64,000 nt of DNA, from NCBI RefSeq assembly GCF_033958435.1, contig NC_134138.1, positions 271,847,798-271,911,797 on the forward strand, read 5' to 3'. This document shows positions 54,701-64,000 of this stretch, in pieces (position 1 is the stretch's first letter; each line of letters starts with the position of its first letter). Under the pieces are notes generated by a model. That model saw only the letters and a program-made list of their open reading frames with translations. It did not search any database and was not told where the DNA came from. The stretch is from Carettochelys insculpta. Taxonomy: Eukaryota > Chordata > Testudines > Carettochelyidae. A program made the position numbers and the translations under genes.

Positions 54701-55376
54701 TGCTGCACCCCCAGCATTGTGCCAGTCTCTTGGAGGATACCCTGAAGAGTGTCTGACACCCAAAGGGTCTGACTCTTCCCTCAGGGTAAACTAGGTGGTG
54801 TTGGCCTCACCACCTCTGGAGACTAAACCCCTGGGAAGTCAGAACTTCTGCTTCACCCCATGTGCTTTCCCTACACAGTCCACATGAGCTAGACTTCTAG
54901 CAGAGACATGTACACCTTTCAGGGACTGGTGCACCAAACCCACAGTTTGCTGTGCTACTCAGATGGCTTTTCCAAAGAGTAGGGTTTATTTGCCAACTGG
55001 AACACAGCATAGGATGCCCTTAGGTTAGCACAAGGAAATGCATGTTAAAGTGTAGTTCATGCCAGCCAGCCCAGGGTACCAGCCAAGCTGGGATGAACAC
55101 TGTTTTCAGGATCGTTATCTCTCCCTGGATTCCTTCTTCAGTGAATTTCTGGGTAACAGACCCAGTACCTTCCAGTAGACAACCCTTCCTTCCCCCACCT
55201 CACACTTTCCATTCCTTTGTTCTCAAGCTGAGAATTCCATGCGGGAGCTGGGAATATTCATACATTATTTGCATTCTTATTCTGTCACTGGTCCATTTGT
55301 TGATCTGTTTCAGTTTTAAACAGTTCCTTAATGACTCTTTATTCTACTGAGTCAAGGAGGCCACACTCATCCCTAC
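54701..55376. other. Unclassified, possible LTR remnant
   Basis: GGTTTATTTGCCAACTGGAA and the C-rich stretch before it recall LTR remnants, but no paired repeat or domain is visible. No gene recognised. Confidence 0.3.
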
Positions 55377-56203
55377 GGCTATGTCTGCACAACAGAGTTA
55401 TTCTGAAATAAGCTATTCTGGAATAGTTTATTGCAGAAGAACACTGCTACACACAAAACACATTTCACAATGGTGCTTAGGTATTTTGAAATACACTGCC
55501 TAACCACAACAAAGCCTATTTCCAAATAGAGCCATTGGATGCACTATGGCTTATTTCGACATGTGCTCTATACCCTGTCTTAACAACACCTACTTCAAAA
55601 TAGCTATTTTGAAATAGGCGCTATTCCTCATGGAAGCTGTGGCGACACTAGCTCCATCTGTCAGAGGGGCTATGGTAAAGTGGCACTTCCGAATATGCTA
55701 ATGAGTCACTGTCATGAATATGCAACACCTCAATAGCATAATGGCCCCCGTACGCTCTTCGAAACTGCCAGTTTGGAAACGTGTGCCACCTGTGTAGTGG
55801 AGGGCCTTTCAAAAAGGCCCCCTGCTTTCAAAAGCCCCTTCCTCCCATTTGGGAAGAAGGGGCTTTTGAAATCAGGAGCGTCGTTCTGAAAGGCCCCCGG
55901 CGACACAGGAGGTGCGCATTTCAAAACTGGCAGTTTCAAAGCATGAATGGCCGCCACTATGCTAATGAGGTGCTGTGTATTCATGGCAGCACCTCGTTAG
56001 CATATTCTGAAGTACCACATACCATAGCCCCTCCGAAAGGAGGGGCTAGTGTGGCCACAGCTGGAATGAAGTTTACCTATTTCAAAATAAGCCAACTGCT
56101 GTTTCAAAATTATTTGGAAATAGCAGTTGCCTGTGTAGACACTAGCAAAGTTATTTCAAAATCACAATTAATATTTCAAAATAACTTTGCTGTGTAGACC
56201 TAA
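55377..56203. mobile_element. TTTCAAAATA-type MITE split by another MITE
   Basis: Left end GGCTATGTCTGCACAACAG; the reversed right end reads AGGTCTACACAGCAAAG. Arms have TATTCTGAAATAAGC, ATTTTGAAATA and ATTTCAAAATAAC. The inner element at 55635-56062 separates the halves. Similar to 28153-28436. Confidence 0.7.
55635..56062. mobile_element. 428-bp palindromic MITE nested in another MITE
   Basis: Flanked by GGA (55632-55634 and 56063-56065). Left end AGCTGTGGCGACACTAGC; reversed right end AGCTGTGGCCACACTAGC. The centre is the hairpin around CTTCCTCCCATTTGGGAAGA. The arms carry TATGCTAATGAGGTGCTG and AATATGCTAATGAGTC. Confidence 0.85.
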
Positions 56204-57980
56204 TCTTAGTCTTAGTCTGAGAGCTCACTTCACCGTCACCTCCTCCCCAGTGCATAGCAACATAAAGGACAGGGGAAACTGAAGCACTTTTTTGCTTAAT
56301 TAAAAATGACAAAATGTCCCCTTTCATCACACGTGTATACCATCTATTCATATTTATAGGTAATTAAAATTGTTGGTTTTTATCTCAGCTGTGTCTTGTT
56401 TGCTGATTTCTCCCATTTCATTTACAAATGCTAAGACATTTATTTTCTCCCCTGTTGCTGTTACCTGAATTGCAATCTCAACTTGCCTTGGGGAGCTAGA
56501 AACAATGTTTTCCTATCCTGCAAATGTGAATAGCACTAATAAATATAACTGCCTTTTTGTTTGCTTTTAATCTTACGCATATCAATGATGTGTCAAATAG
56601 GGGCTGGTGATACTCACATTAAAATTAACAACAAACAGGAGCAAATGAAATCAGAGAGCAAAACCCTACTGCTAAAAACACAATTATGACAAAGGATAAA
56701 ATGAATAGCCTTAAATGGACTGTCTTTGCGATGTATGTGAAGGCAACAAAAGATGTAGTTGCCAGTAGTGTCATTGTCTTCACACTTAATACAGCTTGAC
56801 AAAGGTATTGATTCACCATCTGTCTTCTACAAATGACTGGAAAGTGGAACTTCTGTGTTCCAGCACTAATGTTTGCAATGTATGGACACTGAGCTTTCTC
56901 TTGGACCCATGCTGCTGCTAGCGGGGTGTATATTACTTGTCTGTTGCAGACTTGCTCTGAATGCTAATGCAGCGAGCAGAACACAGGCAACAAGCTGGTG
57001 TCGAAATACACTTTGGACCACCAGGGAGGAATAAGATAGGAGCAACGCACAATGCCTTCCCTGTTAAACATCATGGTGGTAATGCCCTAAACTTATAACA
57101 ACACGGCAGTGATCCTCTCCAGCAGGTAGACCCTGAATAATTATCACTGTTCAGGAGTGATCCAGTAATGATAATTAGCATTTACATTCCTGTGGCATTC
57201 AGCTAAAAATGCCAGTCCGGTTCTACCTTTCTAGCAATTATTGGTGTGTGTTTGTGCTTTTCTTACGACTACTGCTGCAGGCATGTGCACGATAATGAAA
57301 CATACAGTCCTTGGGAGTCTTTATACTGATGTCATTTGGCTTTGGATCAGGACTACAAAGGGTGATGTGCTTTTTCACAAGTGAATTCAATGCAATCCGG
57401 ATTTAATTTCTGCGCCTCAGTGCCAATCACTGAATTTAGCAGTGTTGTTCTGTTGTTCAATCTGTGCTTCCAAAAGTGGGTGAAAGTCAGCAAGGATAAC
57501 CAGCAATGCAAAGAATTGATCTAAAAATTAAGCCTCCAGGTTGGCTAGATTCCGTGGTTTGCTTATGCATCATGGTGTTTTGTCCCTGTGCAATGATGCC
57601 ATACAATATACTGGGTCAGTGTTAGCATTTGGGTGGGCTAAAGTTTCTTTCGTTGCACTTTTCCAGTGCCTAATAACCCCAACTCCCATAGAAAATCACC
57701 TGGAGACCCTGAATTCAGTCATTAAGGGTTCTCAGCAAGGATTCCACAAGGTCATCTGCCCCACAAGCAAGTCTAAAAGAACAAAAGGAGTAAACTTAAT
57801 CTTAAATTTGTAACATATTATTTTAAAGGAACAATAAATAACACTGGCAACTTAATGTTTACAACATGACAGAGTTATCATGTAAGTCACATATATTATC
57901 TTCATACTTATACATAAAACACCCAGGAAACAAATTAAATCTACAAAGGCCACTCCCTATTGTAGCACAGTGAGAAGAAA
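56204..57980. other. Single-copy-looking region, no element recognised
   Basis: 1.8 kb without repeat signatures. The part near 57170-57230 (GTAATGATAATTAGCATTTA) has several homeodomain-like TAAT words. No exon or element claimed; may contain conserved non-coding sequence. Confidence 0.35.
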
Positions 57981-57989
57981 TGCAAGAGG

Positions 57990-58586
57990 TCCTGAGTTAG
58001 TTTGGCATCATCAATCTTTTGTAAAATTGTGATGTATTTTATCCCAAGTGCCATTCACTTCTATGTCCTTAATTTCTTTCACTTTCAAAATTTGTTCCAG
58101 ATCTTGCACACAACAGAGGTCACTTTAATAGGCCTGTTGTTTCCTGGGTCAGTCTTTCCCCTTTCTTAAAAAAGGGAACTATATTAGGAAGTCTCCAGTC
58201 AGAATCTCAGTTTACAGATTGTTTAAAAATCATTGTTATTAGGCTTGCAATTTCATGTGTCAGTTCTTTCAATACTTTGGATGGAGTTTATCTGGGCCCC
58301 CTTAATTAGTGCCCTTGAGCTATGTCACTTTGACGTCCACCTCGGGTGTGATAATTTCTTCCACCATATCCTATTTTATCTCATGTGATATAGGCACATG
58401 ATTTTAGCCCATAATGTTGCAGGTTCATTCCCTCCTGCAGACAACCCAAGTTTGTCAGCCTCACATTCATTAGTAGTAGTATTTTGTCTAATTGGCCTAC
58501 TGTCAGGAAAACTGTTTAATATCTACCTTTCATTTCGCCTCATCTAGCTTCAGGCTTATTCTCCTCTCTTCTTTTTTGGCCACTGT
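57990..58586 (-). mobile_element. CR1 LINE fragment, antisense
   Basis: On +: CTTTAATAGGCCTGTTGTTT, CTGGGTCAGTCTTTCCCC, TTTCTTAAAAAAGGGAACT and GGAAGTCTCCAGTCAGAATC, characteristic reversed CR1 reverse-transcriptase words (compare 42040-42120). It ends at the MITE at 58587. Confidence 0.65.
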
Positions 58587-59022
58587 GGCTACGTCTACAC
58601 TAGCCAAAAACTTCGAAATTGCCATGCAAATGGCCATTTTGAAGTTTACTAATGAAGCGCTGAAATACATATTCAGCGCCTCAGTAGCATGTGGGCAGCC
58701 ACGGCACTTTGAAATTGATGTGGCTCGCCGCCATGCGGCTCATCCAGATGGGGCTCATTTTCAAAAGGCCCTCGGCTACTTTGAAGTCCCCTTACTCCTA
58801 TGAGCAGATGGGAATAAGGGGACTTCAAAGTAGCCGGGGGCCTTTCAAAAAGAAGCCCCATCTGGACAAGCTGTACGGCGGCGAGCCGCATTAATTTCGA
58901 AGTGCTGTGGCCGCCCGCATGCTAATGAGGCACTGAATATGTATTTCAGCACTTCATTAGTAAACTTCAAAATGGCTATTTGCATGGCAGTTATGAAGTT
59001 TTTGGCTAGTGTAGACATGGCC
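58587..59022. mobile_element. 436-bp palindromic MITE (GGCTACGTCTACACTAGCC ends)
   Basis: Flanked by TGT (58584-58586 and 59023-59025). Left end GGCTACGTCTACACTAGCC; reversed right end GGCCATGTCTACACTAGCC. The arms mirror each other over almost the full length. The centre is CTTACTCCTATGAGCAGATG. Motifs: AACTTCGAAATTGCC, ACTAATGAAGCGC, GCATGCTAATGAGGC. The longer relative of 36168. Confidence 0.92.
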
Positions 59023-59478
59023 TGTGAATAATATTCTCTTTGTTGGCTTTTCCTTTTGTGGTTGTTTCTTGCTTAGTTACAGATTTTTTTTCCATGGGCT
59101 TTCTCTGCTGCTTCTCTTCTGAACTGAGAAGATGATAAGAAAATAATTCACTTGTGAGCAGAGAAAAACTAAAGCAAGAGCAGGTACGCTTGATAAATCA
59201 GAGTCCCTAGGACAGACCTTGTTGTAAAGAATGTGATAGGCTAAATTACAGCACCATCCTCATTGTATGGATATCAGAAAGGACAAAATCTGATGTGTGT
59301 AAGGGTAATGGCATATGATCTAAAATCTGCTGGTTTTTTTCTTCCCCATTTCCAGCCTAGATATCATCTGAGCCGAGAAGAGGGCTGAACTTGTAATGAG
59401 TCAATATGTCTTGCCATGTCAAAAAACTCACAAATGTCAGGATGCTTTCATCCTATTTCCACTAAGACCTCTTTACAC
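59023..59478. other. No recognisable feature
   Basis: Nothing recognised. Confidence 0.45.
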
Positions 59479-59481
59479 CAA

Positions 59482-59922
59482 AGCCATTTCTACACAGGCC
59501 ACTTTCTTCAAAAGTGGCTTGCTAATGAGGCACAGATGCAAATTCCCCATGCCTCATTAGCATAAGGTCATGTGATTTGGAGTCTGGAAGACCGTTTTTT
59601 TGGACTCCAAAATGCCATTTAGAAGTGCAGCCTCTGGGGGGGTGGGTCTTCCAAAAGGAAGTCCTCCTTCCGGAGGCCCCTTCTTCCCAGAAATTTTTGG
59701 GAAGAAGGGGCTTCCAGAAGAAGGACGTCCTTCTGGAAGACCCACCAGGGGCCACGCTTCTAAACGGCATTTTGGAGTCCAGAAGAACAATCTTCTGGAC
59801 TCCAAATCACATGACCTTATGTTAATGAGGCACAGGGAATTTGCATCCATGCCTCATTAGCTTATTTCGGGCCGTGTATTAGCATGCCACTTTCAAAGAA
59901 AGTGGCCTGTGTAGAAACGGCC
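59482..59922. mobile_element. 441-bp palindromic MITE, copy 3
   Basis: Flanked by CAA (59479-59481 and 59923-59925). Left end AGCCATTTCTACACAGGCC; reversed right end GGCCGTTTCTACACAGGCC. Same palindrome as the copies at 38712 and 54037, centre CCCAGAAATTTTTGGGAAG. Confidence 0.9.
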
Positions 59923-59925
59923 CAA

Positions 59926-62345
59926 ATGAGCAGTGCAAAGGGACCCGACAGCGTGAGTAAATGTAAAGATCTTCGGATTTTCGTTCTTTCTTTTTTGCTT
60001 CCTTGCTGTCTACCAAACAACCAAACAACCAAAAGTAGAAGGGATGAATATTCATGAACCAGAGGGAGAAGAAAAAGAGAAGTTTCCCATGAGCTAAATG
60101 GCTGACGTTTATTCACACCTACTGACGGGCCGCACCTCCTATTATTTGTCACCTGACCCACTCGTTCCATGCCATGATGATGGGCACGTAGGAGTTAGGA
60201 AGGCAGATGGAGAGATGGCTAAGTCCTCAGTTTCCCATGAAGAACAAATCAAGCAACCAACCTCATCTAGTTTGCTACAAAGGGCTCTTGGAATAGTTCA
60301 TAAATGGCTGGTTGTACTGCAGTAGGTCTAAGGACAGACTGGGCAATGGAAGGAAATGCTGGCGTACAGCAGAGGATGTCAAAGAGACTTCTTCAGGCAG
60401 CAAACTGAGTGACACATCTCCTGCTTGGATCTACATGAGCTAGGGGAAGCCAACAAATAACTCTGGAGATAGAATTGTCAGTTGGATAGATGCAACCATA
60501 TCAAACAATAGGTAGCAGGCAGTCCCAAACCACATCTACTAAAAAGTCTCCTCAGAGTTCCCTCCAAAGGAGAGAGCCTTGTGGAATAAGTGTTGTTGTT
60601 ATGCCATTGAGTGTGCCTCATGTAGATTGCTATCAGCAAAGGAGCATTAAAAGTGTCTGCCAATAGCAAGAATTTACACGACAGGTTGTGTAAAGTGTTC
60701 AGCAAAACAGAGTTCTAATTTCAGTTCTTCTGCAGGGAATCCAGTGATTTTCAACCTGACAGCAACCTATCTTCCATAAACAGAGTCTTAGAAGAACCTA
60801 GCACAAGAAGGCAACACCTGGATTTCAATGCCATGGTGGAAACACTCCAGTTCTTTATTTCAAATCATACTCACAAAAACCTGTGAGATTTTTTTTTCAG
60901 CCTTTTGGAATCAGCACTCAAGATTTTCCCTTGCTTTAGCCAGCTTTGGGAGGATCACTTCCAACAGTGCCCAACTGACATAGTGTCCATTACACTATAC
61001 AGCTAATCTATGAGGTATGGCCAAAGGTAAGATGGAGCGGCCAAAACTACATACACACATTTGACCCCCAGCCACTATTTCAACCTCTTGGGGCCACTGG
61101 CAGAGTGCAAGAATTAAATTAAATTAGAAAATTAAAGTGCTTTCGGGCTGAAAGGTAGTAAATTTTAAATAGCTAAGAGGAAATACTTCTTCATGCATTG
61201 CAAAATAAGGCTTTGGAACTCAGTGCCAATCTTGAGACTAAAAGCTTAGTAAGAATCCAAAAGGACTGAACAGTTAGACAGTATTGTGACTATGTGGCCA
61301 CATATTTTTATGGTCCTCCAGAATGTGTGTATTCTATTTGTGTTCATGGATCATTCTTGTATGTGAAGTTAGAAATATAAACTGTAAATGTGTTTATTTA
61401 TCTAGGTCTTCTAATGAAAGCTATTAATGATCCTTAAGGAACTTAATGGCCCAGTGCTCAAGACAAGAATCTGTGAATAGTCTTGTTTTTGTGTAAACCT
61501 AAACTGTGGTTGATCCTACAAGACATATGACCATGCCATCTGGTGCTGGAATCCATCTTGAATTAGTTATTTTCCACAGGATAGGAGGAATGGGACACAA
61601 ACTTCCAGTGCTGGAGAAATTCTAGTTAAGGAATGGGAAGCAAATGAGGACTGTCTTTAGCTTGCTTCACACACTGCTCCTGAGAAGATACACGAAAGCA
61701 GTGGGAAACAACAGAACTCTAATGACAGGGGTAGAGATGAACTGCTGGACCCTTTTATACAGAGCAAAGTGGATTTGGTCCCACTGGGGCTGTGCACCGA
61801 GGCGCTGTCATGTTGCTGTAACTGAGCCCTCATAAGGCTGAGCTGTTCTTCATATCTCTGTGGAACTCTGCTAAAGTACTGTTCCCTCAACATTGTGCCT
61901 TTGCTGAGGGGAGACTGGAGCTTTTGGTACAGCTGAGCCATGTGGTTGGGCACCCCAGAGGACAGGTAGGCGGGCTCAGTGGTATGATCAGTTCACTGGC
62001 TCACAGTCTCAAGGGGATCGCTATGACCCAATCAGTCACCAGTATAAGAGGGTGGCTTGCCTCTGGCCTGGAGATCCTGTGGCCTAAGACAGCCTGATTA
62101 CAGTATAAGCTGCAACTGAGTCAGGAAATTCCCTCTAACCGTTAGCAGTTGGCTGAAGGAGGGCGGGATAGGGGAATGTCAGAAAATTGCAGGCAGAGAG
62201 ACAGGCTGTAGCAGGGAAGCGCTTAATATCTTATGGTTTGGAAGCCAGAACCAGAACCTGTTGCTCCAGTTAGGTAGGGTCTGTGGGAGCGGGTGGGGTG
62301 TGGCCTACCAAAGCAGGACAAGCCCCAGGCAGGAAGGCTTGGGAG
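59926..62345. other. No recognisable feature
   Basis: 2.4 kb of mixed composition without repeat signatures or coding domains. A CCAATCA (62028) and TATAAGAG (62043) pair is too closely spaced to call a promoter. Confidence 0.4.
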
Positions 62346-62520
62346 CAGCATTCCCTGTAATTTGTGGACTTGTTCAGCTTCTCAGGAGAGATCCCAAATG
62401 CCATGGAGTTGATTAGCAGAGCACCCTCACCTCAGATCTTTGTTTCAACCAGTGGTACGCATGCGCACATGCCTCAGTGCATGTAAACATTTATTCTGCA
62501 CGTGATGGAAAATATCTGTG
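62346..62520. mobile_element. hAT-like MITE, copy 5 (reverse, degenerate)
   Basis: Opens CAGCATTCCCTGTAATTTG; the interior CTTGTTCAGCTTCTCAGGAG and TTGATTAGCAGAGCACCC matches copies 1-4 reversed. The far end has decayed. Confidence 0.55.
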
Positions 62521-62667
62521 TAATCCTCACACCTAGGTATGGTTCACTGTCCCATGTAGTGGCACCTAGATGACTTGCAGAGAGAAATAATGAGTCTTCT
62601 GCACATGTTAACTGTGAGCCAGATGCCTATTAGCAGAAACTGTAGAGGCTTCTGCACTAAGATGCAG

Positions 62668-62906
62668 GGTTTCATCTACACTAGAAGCCTCTGTCTACAA
62701 AAGTTACTGTCAACAGATCGCGTTTACACATAAAAGCAGATCCATCTTTTGATGCACTCTGGTGACTAAAGGGCTCCCTGGGGTGTCTAGACAGATTTTT
62801 TTGTCAACAGTTTCTGTTGACAAAATGCATTTAATGTGTACACGCCACAAGTTTGGTCTACAAATCCACAGTTTTGTCTACAAAACTCTCGAGTGTAGAC
62901 ATAGGC
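62668..62906. mobile_element. MITE with GTTGACA/GTCGACA motifs, copy 2
   Basis: Flanked by CAG (62665-62667 and 62907-62909). Left end GGTTTCATCTACACTAGAAG; reversed right end GCCTATGTCTACACTCGAG. Inside, TTTGTCAACAG faces TGTTGACAAAA. 239 bp. Confidence 0.7.
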
Positions 62907-62933
62907 CAGAGGTCCCAGATTCATGTCTCTCTA

Positions 62934-63280
62934 ATGTGTCTACACTCGAGAGTTTTGTTGACAGAAGGGGCCTTCTGTCAAAATAACTAAGGGTGCCTCT
63001 GTACACTTTAAGCATTCTGTTGACAGAACTCTCCATTTGCCTCGACAGTATTGTCCTTCAAGAATTTGAGGCACAGCAATCTGTCGACAGAAGTGCAGTG
63101 TAGACACTTCTGTTGATGCAGCGGACTTCTGGTTACTGGGCAGCCCTCTTCACAGAGCTGCCATTCTGCTTTCTGACACCAGAGGGCAGTGCAGTCTGGC
63201 AGCTCTCTAGTGACAGAGCAAGTTGGTGGGTAGGTGAAATCTGTCAATGGAGATTCTGCCAAGATTTCCCTGCAGACACA
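62934..63280. mobile_element. MITE with TCTGTCGACAGA motifs, copy 3
   Basis: Begins near ATGTGTCTACACTCGAGAG and ends near TGCAGACACAG. Contains GTTTTGTTGACAGAAGG, CAATCTGTCGACAGAAGTG and AGTGTAGACACTTCTG. The borders are less sure than in the neighbours because the ends have decayed and abut other elements. Confidence 0.6.
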
Positions 63281-63282
63281 GT

Positions 63283-63739
63283 GGCCATTTCTACACATGA
63301 ACATGCCACTTTCAGAGAAAGTGTCATGCTCATAAACTGCCCAAAATATGCTAATGAGGTACAGATGCAAATACCCTGTGCCTCATTAGCATAAGGTCAC
63401 ATGATTTGGAGTCTGGAAGACATTCTTCCAGACTCTAAATCACCATTTTGAAGCGTGGCTGACGGGCAATCTTCTGGAAGGAAGGCCTTCTTCCGGAGTC
63501 CCCTTCTTCCTGAAAAGAAGGGGCCTCCAGAAGAAGGACTTCCTTCTGGAAGACCCCCCCAGGGCTACGCTTCTAAACAGTGTTTCTGAGTCCGGAAGAA
63601 CGTCTTCTGGACTCCAAATCACGTGACCTTATGCTAATGAGGCACAAGGAATTTGCATCTGTGCCTCATTAGCATATTTTGAGCCGTTTATTAGCATACC
63701 ATGCCACTTTTGGAGAAAGTGGCACGTGTAGAAACAGCC
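63283..63739. mobile_element. 457-bp palindromic MITE, copy 4
   Basis: Flanked by AGT (63280-63282 and 63740-63742). Left end GGCCATTTCTACACATG; reversed right end GGCTGTTTCTACACGTG. Same palindromic family as 38712, 54037 and 59482; centre CTTCTTCCTGAAAAGAAGGG. Confidence 0.9.
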
Positions 63740-63742
63740 AGT

Positions 63743-64000
63743 GGGTGCATCTACACTACAGCTCTGTTTCGAAAGAACATTTTTTGAAAGAGAACATTGA
63801 AAGATTGACTTTCAAAATGGAGCGTCCACAGACACCAGTGGGGACCAAAGGTCTGATCCATTATTTTCAAAGGCCCCGAGTGCAATTTCGAAAGACAGCG
63901 TCCACAGATACCGGGGCGCTCTTTCGAAAGAGCAGGGTCAGGAAGCACCACGGGCAGGGTTGCATGGTGGACGAGCCCTTCTGGGGCTGCCGCCGCCGTC
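63743..64000. mobile_element. Start of a TTTCGAAAG-type MITE, cut by the window edge
   Basis: Begins GGGTGCATCTACACTACAG directly after the previous element's duplication. It carries TCTGTTTCGAAAGAAC, ATTTCGAAAGACAGCGTCC and CTCTTTCGAAAGAGC. The right end is outside the window. Confidence 0.65.

Noticed and set aside
62028..62050. CCAATCA and TATAAGAG as a promoter
   Set aside because: The two words are only about 15 bp apart, closer than in usual pol II promoters, and no transcript or exon follows.

Overview
The window looks like intergenic or deep-intronic DNA from a reptile, most likely a cryptodiran turtle. The basis is the combination of many 5'-truncated CR1 LINEs with the GATTCTATG and TTCTTATG tails, tRNA-derived SINEs with A and B boxes joined to a CR1-like tail, and a dense load of PIF/Harbinger-type inverted-repeat elements whose ends read GGC..GTCTACAC. 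I found no exon of a host protein-coding gene, no rRNA, no stand-alone tRNA gene and nothing bacterial or CRISPR-like. Almost every long reading frame is either part of a transposon or a chance frame in GC-rich or purine-rich DNA.

The most informative object is a full-length PIF/Harbinger DNA transposon at 3840-8478 (4,639 bp, 3-bp CTA target duplication). It carries two convergent genes: a Myb/SANT-like DNA-binding protein on + (two exons, one in-frame stop) and a DDE transposase on - (two exons, two frame disruptions and one stop). Its coding sense and splice signals are still readable, so it died recently. Two deletion derivatives of the same family, both exactly 711 bp, lie at 21814-22524 and 26090-26800. 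About fifteen further non-autonomous elements share the same type of end, and many have 3-bp target duplications: the four-copy 441-467 bp palindromic family, the 290/436 bp pair, TTTCGAAAG families, GTCGAC families and others.

Layout. 1-3.8 kb: a 1,852-bp MITE-like element with three internal repeats. 3.8-8.5 kb: the Harbinger. 8.9-14.9 kb: MITEs, SINEs and hAT-like elements, with a duplicated SINE-plus-flank unit at 12.6 and 18.2 kb. 15-16.3 kb: an unclassified block with a short minisatellite and a 69-bp tandem duplication. 18-27 kb: SINEs, CR1 fragments and the two 711-bp Harbinger derivatives. 28-33.7 kb: MITE remnants. 34-36.1 kb: a CR1 with reverse transcriptase, interrupted by another CR1. 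36-42.5 kb: MITEs, a hammerhead-like/Penelope-like remnant, and a 1.6-kb antisense CR1 with two nested inserts. 45.7-49.1 kb: CR1 stacked on CR1, the inner one with an open reverse-transcriptase C-terminal half. 50-55 kb: a purine-rich block, MITEs and CR1. 55.4-59.9 kb: nested MITEs. 62.6-64 kb: four MITEs almost back to back.

How the parts relate: the Harbinger Myb-like protein and transposase are known in that superfamily to act together, and the many elements with GGC..GTCTACAC ends plus 3-bp duplications are the expected substrates of such enzymes. CR1 reverse transcriptase is the expected source of copies for the CR1 fragments and for the SINEs with CR1-like tails. Stretches not covered by an element are marked as holding nothing recognisable; two of them (52.35-53.4 kb and 56.2-57.98 kb) look single-copy and could hold conserved non-coding sequence, but that cannot be judged from one sequence.
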